From NCBI RefSeq assembly GCF_003449015.1, contig NZ_QRGD01000003.1, forward strand, positions 186,001-250,000: a DNA stretch of 64,000 nucleotides, given 5' to 3'. The notes below the pieces were generated by a model, which was given only the letters and a program-made list of their open reading frames with translations, was not told the origin of the DNA and searched no databases. Of the stretch, positions 46,821 through 55,862 are shown piece after piece; positions within the stretch are counted from its first letter, which is position 1; each line of letters opens with the position of its first letter. This DNA comes from Aureibaculum luteum (GTDB lineage Bacteria > Bacteroidota > Bacteroidia > Flavobacteriales > Flavobacteriaceae). The translations under genes were made by a program, and so were the position numbers.

Positions 46821-47757
46821 ACTTGTTTATATCAACAGCATAAATAATTCCTGAGAGCATGTCAGGAACGAGTAATCGTTCGTTATGCTCTTCTAAATAA
46901 AAATCGGCCGCCGATTTTAATCCGTCAATCAACACAGTGGCTTCTTCTGTTTTTCCATTTATTTTCCAAACCTTTCCTTCACTCCAGCTACTCACATAAT
47001 AATTACCTGCACTGTCTTGCTCTATACCATCTGCACCTCTAAACACACCTTTTAAAGGTGCTAATTCACCTCCTTTGTTTACCAACACATTTCCAAGAAA
47101 AAATGATGTAACCATAATATTGTTATTATTATCCAGCCCAACGCCATTTGGATTCAACATAAGAGGAGATGTATCTTGCACTAAAGACACTTTTCCTTGT
47201 AAATCTACATGGTAAACTCGACCTAATTCTGGTACTAACTTTGCCTCATCACTATCTAAAGGCCAAAGGTTGTTCTTTTCATCTCGCATATATTTGGTTG
47301 CTCCCATATCCACCACGTAAAAACCTTTAGCGTCCGCATCAACAGCAACATCATTTAAGTATAATACTTCTTTTGGAAAATCATCTTTTTTTACAAAAAC
47401 ACCCGTTTTTCCATCCTTGTCTACTTTCCAAACGCAATCTAGATCTGAAAAATAGAGGTGTCCCTCTATAAATACAATCCCCTTTGGTTCATCAAATCCT
47501 TTTGCAAATACACGTACTCCCTCTTTTGAAATTTCAACAATCTCACCATCTCCTTTCTCTTTACCATTCATTACAGATACATAATAATTATCATTAAATC
47601 CTTTGGTAATACTTTCAGGTTTTATACCCACTTTAACTGGAAATTTAATATCAGACTCAACATTACATGCTACTAATAAAAACAATAGAAAGAAAAATGA
47701 CAAAAATTCTAGGCTCCCTTTTAATTTTCTTAAAATTTGGATAACTACTTTTTTCAT
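46819..47757 (-). CDS. NHL/SMP-30-like beta-propeller lipoprotein
   Basis: Start taken at 47757, giving a lipoprotein signal with lipobox LLVAC (Cys31); upstream in-frame ATGs add a hydrophobic leader that looks non-coding. The 312-residue product consists of propeller blades of NHL/SGL (gluconolactonase, strictosidine-synthase) type: GFDEPKGIVFIEGHLYFSDLD, YLNDVAVDADAKGFYVVDMG, LMLNPNGVGLDNNNNIMVTS and RGADGIEQDSAGNYYVSSW. Metal-binding residues of a true lactonase cannot be confirmed. It ends the minus-strand unit; the ThuA stop is about 120 bases upstream. A role in lactone hydrolysis or ligand binding is possible. Confidence 0.72.
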   Translation of the reverse strand: MKKVVIQILRKLKGSLEFLSFFFLLFLLVACNVESDIKFPVKVGIKPESITKGFNDNYYVSVMNGKEKGDGEIVEISKEGVRVFAKGFDEPKGIVFIEGHLYFSDLDCVWKVDKDGKTGVFVKKDDFPKEVLYLNDVAVDADAKGFYVVDMGATKYMRDEKNNLWPLDSDEAKLVPELGRVYHVDLQGKVSLVQDTSPLMLNPNGVGLDNNNNIMVTSFFLGNVLVNKGGELAPLKGVFRGADGIEQDSAGNYYVSSWSEGKVWKINGKTEEATVLIDGLKSAADFYLEEHNERLLVPDMLSGIIYAVDINK

Positions 47758-47880
47758 ATTCATTTGAATAAAATTTAACAAAATTATTATAATACATAAA
47801 CGGATAGACCACTTCAGCACTTTCATTTGGTATAAAATCATTAAAAAAAAGGAACTTTTAAAAAATCATAACAAAATAAT

Positions 47881-48618
47881 TTATTTATTAAGTGTCCAGT
47901 ATATTGCACCAAAAATGTGATTCAAAAAGTTTTTGTCTTTATACGTTTCAGGTTTATGACCTAAAGCAGTGTAAAATGACCTTCCTCCTTCATACTCTTG
48001 ATACCATGAAATAGGATGTTTCTCTCCCATACCTTTTAACGGGATATCATCATAACCCGCAGTAAAATCATAAGAAGCTTCATCAACAGTCAAAAGAATA
48101 TTTAGTTTATCTAAATTCATGTTTTCAAAGTTATACCATTCGTCACTACGAAGCCATTTCTTTGGTAGATGCCAAGTTGCAGGAAAATCATTATTCTCAA
48201 CTTTTACTATTGCTGCTTGTAATTTTGGATGATTTACAAATTTTGCTCCAACAAGACCATCAAACCAAGAATTATTGTTTTCACCATCTGCTGTTCCATG
48301 GATACCAACAAAGCCTCCTCCTCGTTTCATAAATGCTTTTAAAGCAACCATATGCTTTGTCTTCAACGAATCAGCATTAGCGTTCATAAATATTACGACA
48401 TCATGTTCTGGTAATTTCTTTATAAGATCATTTGGCCTTTGTGTCCAATTAAACGTAAACTGATGTTCTTCTGCCATTTCTTCAAAAGCTTGAATAGCAA
48501 CAGGGATAGTATTGTAATGCCAAGTATCATGTTGGGTAAACAATAAAACACTAAACTGATCTTGAGCATTTGTTTTAATCATTGTAAGGACACTTATAAT
48601 TAATAAAAGATACTTCAT
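47881..48618 (-). CDS. ThuA-domain exported protein (second copy)
   Basis: 245 residues from the ATG at 48618, which begins a clean signal peptide (MKYLLLIISVLTMIKTNAQ). The ThuA fold is shown by FSVLLFTQHDTWHYNTIP, HDVVIFMNANADSLK, GFVGIHGTADGENNNSWFDGLVG and EGGRSFYTALGHKPETYKD. It shares the family pattern but not close identity with the copy at 9763-10578. It lies between the TIM-barrel epimerase-like gene (25 bases upstream) and the NHL gene. ThuA proteins elsewhere co-occur with xylose-isomerase-like proteins and oxidoreductases; no oxidoreductase is seen here. Confidence 0.85.
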   Translation of the reverse strand: MKYLLLIISVLTMIKTNAQDQFSVLLFTQHDTWHYNTIPVAIQAFEEMAEEHQFTFNWTQRPNDLIKKLPEHDVVIFMNANADSLKTKHMVALKAFMKRGGGFVGIHGTADGENNNSWFDGLVGAKFVNHPKLQAAIVKVENNDFPATWHLPKKWLRSDEWYNFENMNLDKLNILLTVDEASYDFTAGYDDIPLKGMGEKHPISWYQEYEGGRSFYTALGHKPETYKDKNFLNHIFGAIYWTLNK

Positions 48619-48643
48619 TGTAAAAATTTTTAGAATCAAACGC

Positions 48644-49924
48644 TTATTTTAATAATTCATAATAAATATATTCCCAAGCTAAACTAACACTGAATAAAGG
48701 TGGAAAACTATAATCTTCAACTTCTGACAAGATATATTGAGCTCCAGCTATTTCTTGATAGTTGAAAATATCCTTGAAATCTATTTTACCACTTTCACCT
48801 AATTCTTTATAATCTTTCACATGCCAACTAATAAATCGTTTAGGATAATTTTTAAAATAATCGACAGGATTCACTCCTCCCACTTGCATCCAATATACAT
48901 CTGATTGAAAATAGACATACTCAGGATTGGTGTTTTGAAGAAAATAATCATAAATGGTTACGCCTTCTACCTTTAAAAATTCATCAGCATGATTATGATA
49001 CACAAACTTAAGTCCGTTCTCTTTACAAAGTTTTCCAACTTTATTATAATAATTAGAATACTCTTGAAGTTCTTTGATCGTCTTAATGTCTTTTAATTTA
49101 CTATTTGAGGTAGATAGATATTCAACACCAGCTTTTTTATGGTCTTGTATCGTTTTATTCCACCACGTATTTATTACAGTATCATCATTTTTATCTTCAG
49201 GATCGAAAAAAGTCATAGAACCCAAAAATTTCATACCTGATTTTTCAACCATAGCCTTAAACTGTTTTGGGGTTTGACCGTAAAAACTACCATTTTTATA
49301 TACAAAAGTTTCAACATAGCTATACCCCATTCTACCTAGTTGAATTAAGGTTTCTTCTGGGTTATCAAGCATGTTATCATGTACAGAAACGAGCTGAATA
49401 CCAATGTTTTTGTTTTTAGGATTATTTTTTATGTATCTGGTTTTCCATAAGCTTTGATTCTCATTATCAAACCCTTCTAATATAACATCCGTATAATTTT
49501 GAAAGTTAAAATCAACCCTCATTGTGTTATTACCATTAAGGTCTTTGTCTTGCATCGTCCATTTTTTTTCTGAAGCAAAGATTCCTTTTCCAGTAAAAAA
49601 TACGCCTTGTGTATTATGACCTGCAGCAAAAATAGTATCAGTAAAACTATCATAACCAATAATTTCATGAAGCAAAGGATTATATTGGTTACTACTATCT
49701 TTTTGTAAAACTTTAACTGTGAGAGAATGATTATTGAAATTATTCATACTACTCATTTTTATTTCTGGAAATTTTGCTACACTATCTGTGCTGGGATTTA
49801 CAGCACTTATCCACTGACCAGCGTATTGTCTTAGTCTATCTTTTTGAGAAGATATACTATAGTTTTCTTGAGCAAAACCGACAAAACACATAAAAATTAC
49901 AGCTAAAAATATAACTTTTTTCAT
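48644..49924 (-). CDS. Exported fusion: lipocalin-like domain + xylose-isomerase-like TIM barrel
   Basis: 426 residues, signal peptide MKKVIFLAVIFMCFVGFAQ. Residues ~25-165 form a beta-rich, lipocalin/DUF1579-like domain (LRQYAGQWISAVNP ... TGKGIFASEKKWTMQ). Residues ~172-426 are a sugar-phosphate isomerase/epimerase (AP-endonuclease-2-like) TIM barrel: IGIQLVSVHDNML, YVETF (Glu205), FVYHNHADE (His310, His312), YFQSDVYW (Asp342), SWHVKD (His368) and YILSEVE (Glu401). The metal site therefore looks intact. Exported TIM barrels of this family are linked to keto-sugar handling in other bacteria. The substrate is unknown; it sits between the GH26-like gene and ThuA with gaps of 6 and 25 bases. 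Confidence 0.72.
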   Translation of the reverse strand: MKKVIFLAVIFMCFVGFAQENYSISSQKDRLRQYAGQWISAVNPSTDSVAKFPEIKMSSMNNFNNHSLTVKVLQKDSSNQYNPLLHEIIGYDSFTDTIFAAGHNTQGVFFTGKGIFASEKKWTMQDKDLNGNNTMRVDFNFQNYTDVILEGFDNENQSLWKTRYIKNNPKNKNIGIQLVSVHDNMLDNPEETLIQLGRMGYSYVETFVYKNGSFYGQTPKQFKAMVEKSGMKFLGSMTFFDPEDKNDDTVINTWWNKTIQDHKKAGVEYLSTSNSKLKDIKTIKELQEYSNYYNKVGKLCKENGLKFVYHNHADEFLKVEGVTIYDYFLQNTNPEYVYFQSDVYWMQVGGVNPVDYFKNYPKRFISWHVKDYKELGESGKIDFKDIFNYQEIAGAQYILSEVEDYSFPPLFSVSLAWEYIYYELLK

Positions 49925-49930
49925 CTTTAC

Positions 49931-50920
49931 TTAATTATTATTAAGGTGAATAAATAATGGATTCTCCATTTCCTTTTTATAAGCCTCTAAAACAAATGGA
50001 TTTTTTTCTATACGGGCATCTTTCCAATCATGCCATTGAAAACCACTTTTGTTAGACCAATATATCCAATCCCAATTGATGTAGCAAAATGCTTTTATCC
50101 CTGGATTATCATATAACATCTCGAAATAAGGTTTAAACCATTTATCCCAAGAAGTTTTACCATCTAAAACTCCAACATATCGTGGTGTCGACTCGCCAAT
50201 CATTACTGGTTTTTCATGCATATGAGCTCTATCAAAAAAGTTTTGTAAGCCAATATTTGAAAATTCTTCTGGACTAAAAATATCAATACCCCACCAATCG
50301 ACATATTTGTCTCCGGGATAATATGCCATTAACTTTTCAAGCCCTATAAAGTCAGCCGAACCACCACCAGAACACCAAACCGTAGCCGATTTTATATTCT
50401 TTTCTTTAAATGCTTTAGAAATAGTTATGAAAACTTTTTTAAAACTTTCAGGAGAATATCCATTCCAATCACCCTCAAACTCATACCCTATTCTGGTAAA
50501 GGATGGTCTGTCTATATCCAAAAGCAATTTATAGAATGCTTGTAATTGTTTGTCATATTTTCCATCAGCTACTTCTTTATCTAAGCCTGCCCCAGTATCA
50601 TTACCACCAGTAAAACCTAAACCAATTTGAGGCATAATCCCTTTGGGCAAACTATCTAAAACATGTTTTAAATCTTTTCCCCAAGATTCAATCTTTTTCA
50701 CTGGTGCGGTTATATTAACATAAGTCATATATATTGCAGGCATCTTATTTTGCCCAACGGCATTTACATAATCTTGAAAGCCATTTTTATCCTGACCAGC
50801 ACCGTGATAAACTCCTGTTTCTGGTTCGTATTTAGCATTATAATTAAAACGAGGGATTACCTCTTGGCTAAATCCATTTTGCAAAAACAACAACAGAATA
50901 ATTAAACTTACTTTACGCAT
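49931..50920 (-). CDS. Divergent GH26-like / clan GH-A glycoside hydrolase
   Basis: Start taken at 50920, giving signal peptide MRKVSLIILLLFLQNGFSQ; the upstream extension is unlikely. The 329-residue product looks like a (beta/alpha)8 enzyme: VYHGAGQ and FQDYVNAVGQNKMPAIYMTYV at the start, a putative acid/base in FTRIGYEFEGDWNGY (Glu147), YYPGDKYVDWWGIDIF, and a putative nucleophile in KPVMIGESTPRYVG (Glu243). The arrangement recalls GH26, but the His before the acid Glu seen in the mannanases here is replaced by Tyr. A xylan-related specificity is inferred from the GH10 neighbour. No family can be assigned with certainty. Confidence 0.6.
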   Translation of the reverse strand: MRKVSLIILLLFLQNGFSQEVIPRFNYNAKYEPETGVYHGAGQDKNGFQDYVNAVGQNKMPAIYMTYVNITAPVKKIESWGKDLKHVLDSLPKGIMPQIGLGFTGGNDTGAGLDKEVADGKYDKQLQAFYKLLLDIDRPSFTRIGYEFEGDWNGYSPESFKKVFITISKAFKEKNIKSATVWCSGGGSADFIGLEKLMAYYPGDKYVDWWGIDIFSPEEFSNIGLQNFFDRAHMHEKPVMIGESTPRYVGVLDGKTSWDKWFKPYFEMLYDNPGIKAFCYINWDWIYWSNKSGFQWHDWKDARIEKNPFVLEAYKKEMENPLFIHLNNN

Positions 50921-51065
50921 AACTAATAAACTTTTAGTTTTATATTTTTTTTTAAAATATGTTTTCATTACTATTTGAAAACCAACATTTCACTGATACT
51001 AATTTGCATTTACATATAGATAATTTATGAGCTTTTTACACACTAGGTTACAGATTACTATTTAT

Positions 51066-51477
51066 CTAAATTCTTAATTTCAAATAATTCTTTTCTACTA
51101 CGTTTTTAAAATCGTTTTTTAACTGCTGGGTAAATTGGCTATCAATATTCGCCTTAGTCGCAATAATTAAAGTATTCGTAGACGCCACAGTATTTGAAAT
51201 AGTATACTCATGATTTAAAAAACCACATAGATCTCTAACAATTTCTTCTTTAGCTACATTTAATATTGCTGCATTACCAGTAAATGAAATTGAATTTAGG
51301 GTGTTTTCATAGGTATTCAGTGACGCTTTATTTTCTATCTTTTGATACTATCAGCCAAAGGTCATAGCGATTATCACTATATCTTTTTAAACTTAAAAAC
51401 GCACAAAGAAATATCAATAAACTTCTTACTGAATTTGTGCTATTAATTATATTTAAATGTCCGTTAGTTATTTTCCT
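51066..51477 (-). pseudogene. Frameshifted and truncated gene remnant, family unknown
   Basis: The gap between GH10 and the GH26-like gene holds two overlapping open frames without a usable ATG. The upstream one (51328-51477, with SLLIFLCAFLSLKRYSDN and YDLWLIVSKDRK) ends in TAA. The downstream one, shifted by one base (51066-51347), opens after TGA-TAG and runs 93 codons (IENKASLNTYENTLNSI; EEIVRDLCGFLNHEYTIS; NVVEKNYLKLRI). Joining them in the A-rich stretch near 51330-51345 would restore one frame of about 130 residues. The 5' end runs into the GH10 gene, so the original N-terminus is lost. I do not recognise the family. Confidence 0.6.
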
Positions 51478-52555
51478 TTAGGCCTTCTAAAAATCCAAAG
51501 TAAGCAGGTTTTTCCTTTAAATTTTCATCATATATACACGGCCAATCGTTCAAATTAAAGAACCCATTAATCCATGTATCTCTATCTGTAAAATCCCAAA
51601 AAGTAATTCCGTACTGTTGTTCTTTAGGCACAATTTTACGATACATTTTGGCGAGGTTCTTATATTTTTCTGCTTGAGCTTCTTTCATTTCGTCAGTCAA
51701 TTCATCATATAATTGAACTCCTCCTAATCTAGAATCGTCATGTGTATTAAAAATAATATCTACTTCTGATAAATGTATTTGCAAACCCGTAGCTGCCGCT
51801 TTTTTTAAGGCATCTGCTATTGTTTCATCAGGAATATCCATTCGAATGTGCATTTGAAATCCAATTCCAGAAATAGGAACTCCCTGTGCTTTTAATTCTT
51901 CAACCATGCGAAGTGTTCCATTTAATTTAGCAGTGTCGCGTTCAATATTAAAATCATTATAGAATAATACAGCATCAGGATCTGCTTCATGAGCATATGT
52001 AAAGGCCTTCGCAATATAATCTTTACCCATCGCTTTATACCAGATTGTTTCTCTATAGGCTCCACCTTTCGTTTCTAAACCTTCGTTAACCACATCCCAT
52101 CCATGTACTTTACCCTTATATCTACCCACATATTTATGAATATATTCTTTCATAAATTCAGCTAACCACAAACTGTCTTTCTCTGCCTTTTCTATCACCC
52201 ATTTAGGTGTAGAACTGTGCCAAATTAAATTGTGCCCAAAAAGTCGTTGCTTATTTTTTTCTGCATAATTTAAAATACTATCAATTCTAGACCATTGATA
52301 CGCTCCCTCTTTTGGAAGAATTTGCTGCATTTTCATATCACTAGTTGCCGTGATACTATTAAAATTTGCCTTTTCTAACACTTGTAGTTCTGAATCAGAT
52401 AGTAACGTTGTGATACGAACAGCGGTACCAATTGGAAAATTTGCGACATCTTTCAAACCTGTTTGTGACGGTTCAGACTGCTTACAACTTGTTATGAGTA
52501 ACAAAATAATGGACAACTTTAAAACTAAATTATATTCTTTTTTTAAAATCATCAT
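51464..52555 (-). CDS. GH10 endo-beta-1,4-xylanase lipoprotein (xylan PUL)
   Basis: 363 residues with lipobox LITSC (Cys24). The GH10 barrel is complete: FPIGTAVRI, GHNLIWHSSTPKW (107-119), acid/base in WDVVNEGLE (Glu158), FYNDFNIE and nucleophile in IHLSEVDI (Glu264), with FWDFTDRDTWI near the end. It is clearly different from the GH10 at 41345-42499, so the locus has two xylanases. It begins one base after the stop of the FG-GAP lipoprotein gene and is presumably on the same transcript. Surface or periplasmic cleavage of xylan is expected. Confidence 0.95.
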   Translation of the reverse strand: MMILKKEYNLVLKLSIILLLITSCKQSEPSQTGLKDVANFPIGTAVRITTLLSDSELQVLEKANFNSITATSDMKMQQILPKEGAYQWSRIDSILNYAEKNKQRLFGHNLIWHSSTPKWVIEKAEKDSLWLAEFMKEYIHKYVGRYKGKVHGWDVVNEGLETKGGAYRETIWYKAMGKDYIAKAFTYAHEADPDAVLFYNDFNIERDTAKLNGTLRMVEELKAQGVPISGIGFQMHIRMDIPDETIADALKKAAATGLQIHLSEVDIIFNTHDDSRLGGVQLYDELTDEMKEAQAEKYKNLAKMYRKIVPKEQQYGITFWDFTDRDTWINGFFNLNDWPCIYDENLKEKPAYFGFLEGLKENN

Positions 52556-52556
52556 T

Positions 52557-55500
52557 TTACTTATTTTGCTTTACATACTGCACATAGTCATCATTTTTTA
52601 CCGAAATAATGTAATTATCACCTTTCACTTTAATTGTTTGGATGTCTTTTACATCTCCAGGCATAAAAAAGCCACTTTCAGAGGCTGGAATAGCTTCAAA
52701 TGCCCCTTTGTTATTTCCTTTTAAGTACAAGCCGTAACTTGCATCGTTACGCGGTGTTTCTACTTCAGACATGTGAAGATTACCCGCTAATAAAACATCT
52801 AATGCCCCATCCTTATCAAAATCGTCAATTAAAACTTTATTAACACTTGACACTTGAGCTTCTACTGGAAGTTGGTGAATTACAAATTTGTCTCCTTGAT
52901 TTTCAAGATAAATACTGGCAAAAGATTTTACTTGATAATGTAAAGAAGCATTTAATGCTTGCTCTGAATAGATGTCGACCAAGGTGGCTTCGGAAAATGT
53001 TTCGTAATTTTCGAATTTCTTTTTTATTGATGGTATTTGCTGTGAAGAGCATCCACGGCCTCTTACGGGATATTGTTTTCCTCCATTATAATAACTTAGT
53101 ACAATATCACTTTTATTATTTTTATCAAAATCATTAACAAAAATATCAAAGGTTTCATTTTCATTAGCTTTGTATTTATAATTTAAGCCATTATTACCTA
53201 GGATATAATCCATATCACCATCATTATCAAAATCACCTTGATTGATACTCCACCACCAACCCGTGGTGTCTACAGTGAGCCCAAGCTCTTCAGAAACATC
53301 ACTAAATCCGGTTTTTGTATTTTTAAATACTCGAATTGGCATCCACTCTCCAACAACGATGATGTCTAACATCTTATCATTATTGTAATCTGTAATAACA
53401 GCACTCGTGGCCATACCCAAATCAGTAAATTCTTTTGGCATCATTTCAGTAAACACATCGAACTTTGCAATTCCATTTTTACTATTATTCTTCAGTAAAT
53501 AACTACTTGCAGGTAACGGATAGTTACCAGGAGTTTGACGCCCCAAAACCAATACATCTTCCTTACCATCACCATCAAAATCTGCATGATATACTTTAGA
53601 ACCACTGGTAATCATTTTAGGCAACGCCCCTTCATTTGCTTTGGTAAAATTTCCTTTTCCATCATTTAAATACAATCTGTCCTGTAGATTTTTTGAATCA
53701 GCTTTATACTCATATCCTCCACTGACTACATACAAATCATTATCACCATCTCCATCAGCATCAAAAATTGTAGCCCCAAGATCTTCACTATTCTCATCGA
53801 AATCAAGAGTCGATGCTTCAAATCCATTTTCATTTTGTAAGAAAATAGCTCCTTTTTTACCTTTAGAAGCACCAATGTAATAATCTTCTAAGTTGTCATT
53901 GTTCAAATCGCCTACAGCTAGAGCAGGACCAAAAGTTGACATTTTATGTGGTAATAGTACTTGGGTTTCAAAATCGTCATTGATATTCTCTTCATGTTTA
54001 TAAGATGGAAATAGATTGCTATTGTCCGTCATAAATAATTTATCACTAGTTGCAACTTCTACCTTTTCTTCGGATGCATCACTATGTTTTAGAACTATTG
54101 TTTTGTTGATGGTTGGATTCGTTACAACTTGTACTTTACCATCTGTCCAAACTACTTTTAACTCATCAATTTTTTCTACTTTACCGATTCCAAAATGTAA
54201 TTCTGGAGCTACTGAAGATTGAAATCCTCTCGACAACGTCAGTTCTTGCAGTTGTGTGTTATCTCCAGTTTTCAGATACACTCTGTTCCCAATTCCCAAT
54301 TTATTTTTAGAATCATCTTGAAATTTTACAGTAATATAATTATTAGCATTGGCATTATTATTCTTAAATAGTGAAGCATTATCATCTATATTATTTGTAA
54401 CTATTTCTAAATCGCCATCATTATCTAAATCGGCATATACAACACCATTTGAAAAGCCTTTAAATTCTATACCCCAATCTTTATTGGTTCTTTCGAATTT
54501 CATATCTCCAGTATTCTTAAACATAAAATTGTCTATTTTTTCTGAAGGAATTTCTAAACTCAGTTTTAGCATGGTATCTTGTTCTACTTTTACCTTTTTT
54601 AGCTTGTTGAAGTAATCATTATTATTGATTTCTCTCCTTGTTCCATTAGAAATGAATAAATCTTTGAATCCATCGTTATCAAAATCAGCAAATAGAGGGC
54701 CCCAACTCCAGTCTGTAGAAGAAACCCCTGCTAGTCTTGATATATTTGAAAAGTAAGGCACACCATCGTTAAAAACACCTGAATTTACCTGAAGACAATT
54801 TTGCATATACTGATAATGAAAACCAGCATTAACCACATCCCAAAATAATTCAGGGTTCATACTTGCCATATTCGCTTTTTGCCTTTTATTACTATTAGCA
54901 TCCATATCGTTTTGGAAAATATCAAGATTTCCATCATTATTAAAATCAGCTATGTCAGACCCCATACCATAAAATGCAGTATGAGCAGTGGCCTCTTTTA
55001 ACACTTCTTTAAAAGTACCATCTTGTTGATTTAGATACATAAAATCTGGTGAATTAAAATCTTGTGAAACATATAGATCTGGCCAACCATCATTATTTAA
55101 ATCGCCTACTGTAGCACTTAAGGTAAGTCCAAAAGCTTTTAAACCTGAAGCTTCGGTTACGTTAGTGAATGTATCTCCATCATTTCTATATAAGTGATTC
55201 GATTCAACGTCTTCAACGTTATTCATTTTATATTTATAAACGAAAGTTGGAGAAGTAAATAAGGTTGGAGGGTAATTGGCTACATATAAATCTAAATCGC
55301 CATCTCTATCATAATCTAAGAAAGTAGCTTGTACACCATTCCCTATATCATCTAATTTATAGGCTTCAGCCATTTCTGTGAAAGTGCCGTCTTGATTATT
55401 TATAAATAATTGATTGTTTTTAGGAGTAAATTTACCACCAACAGAGCAATAAATATCTAAGAAACCATCGCCATTGATATCTCCCATGGTTACACCTGTA

Positions 55501-55862
55501 TACCACCGCTCATCTCCAGATACACCGGCCTTTTCTGTAATGTCTTCAAATTTTAAATCTCCCTTGTTCAAATACAATTTGTTCGAGACTTGATTACCCG
55601 TAAAAAAAACATCTATGAGACCATCATTATTGATATCTCCGGCAGCAACACCACCACCCATATACAAATAAGAATAGGAAAAATAATTTAAAGAATCATT
55701 TTCAGTCAAATTGTTGGCAAAGTTTATTCCAGTATCAGATTCACTTAAACTGGTAAACATTTTTTCTTGGCTTATCTTCTCTGATTCAGTACAATTTAAT
55801 AATAATAATAATAATAACAGAACACCAAAGAAACTTACGAATATTTTAATTTTATTAATCAT
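52557..55862 (-). CDS. Large FG-GAP/VCBS repeat lipoprotein with UnbV/ASPIC domain
   Basis: Start taken at 55862: MINKIKIFVSFFG followed by a Leu run and lipobox LLLNC (Cys24). The 1101-residue product is built of FG-GAP/VCBS blades with calcium-binding DxDxDG-type turns throughout (GDINNDGLID, GDINGDGFLD, DYDRDGDLD, DFDNDGFKD, DADGDGDND). A UnbV/ASPIC-like segment near residues 530-610 (LQELTLSRGFQSSVAPELHFG) separates two propellers. This resembles CRTAC1-type proteins. No catalytic motif is visible. It stands directly after SusCD (terminator between) and just before GH10, where a surface glycan-binding protein is expected, so xylan binding at the cell surface is a reasonable but untested role. 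Confidence 0.82.
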   Translation of the reverse strand: MINKIKIFVSFFGVLLLLLLLLNCTESEKISQEKMFTSLSESDTGINFANNLTENDSLNYFSYSYLYMGGGVAAGDINNDGLIDVFFTGNQVSNKLYLNKGDLKFEDITEKAGVSGDERWYTGVTMGDINGDGFLDIYCSVGGKFTPKNNQLFINNQDGTFTEMAEAYKLDDIGNGVQATFLDYDRDGDLDLYVANYPPTLFTSPTFVYKYKMNNVEDVESNHLYRNDGDTFTNVTEASGLKAFGLTLSATVGDLNNDGWPDLYVSQDFNSPDFMYLNQQDGTFKEVLKEATAHTAFYGMGSDIADFNNDGNLDIFQNDMDANSNKRQKANMASMNPELFWDVVNAGFHYQYMQNCLQVNSGVFNDGVPYFSNISRLAGVSSTDWSWGPLFADFDNDGFKDLFISNGTRREINNNDYFNKLKKVKVEQDTMLKLSLEIPSEKIDNFMFKNTGDMKFERTNKDWGIEFKGFSNGVVYADLDNDGDLEIVTNNIDDNASLFKNNNANANNYITVKFQDDSKNKLGIGNRVYLKTGDNTQLQELTLSRGFQSSVAPELHFGIGKVEKIDELKVVWTDGKVQVVTNPTINKTIVLKHSDASEEKVEVATSDKLFMTDNSNLFPSYKHEENINDDFETQVLLPHKMSTFGPALAVGDLNNDNLEDYYIGASKGKKGAIFLQNENGFEASTLDFDENSEDLGATIFDADGDGDNDLYVVSGGYEYKADSKNLQDRLYLNDGKGNFTKANEGALPKMITSGSKVYHADFDGDGKEDVLVLGRQTPGNYPLPASSYLLKNNSKNGIAKFDVFTEMMPKEFTDLGMATSAVITDYNNDKMLDIIVVGEWMPIRVFKNTKTGFSDVSEELGLTVDTTGWWWSINQGDFDNDGDMDYILGNNGLNYKYKANENETFDIFVNDFDKNNKSDIVLSYYNGGKQYPVRGRGCSSQQIPSIKKKFENYETFSEATLVDIYSEQALNASLHYQVKSFASIYLENQGDKFVIHQLPVEAQVSSVNKVLIDDFDKDGALDVLLAGNLHMSEVETPRNDASYGLYLKGNNKGAFEAIPASESGFFMPGDVKDIQTIKVKGDNYIISVKNDDYVQYVKQNK

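Noticed and set aside
52847-54615. Several open frames of 65-96 codons on the plus strand opposite the FG-GAP gene
   Set aside because: They lie wholly inside a well-supported repeat protein on the other strand and their translations show no family features; they are shadows of the repeated Asp/Gly codons.
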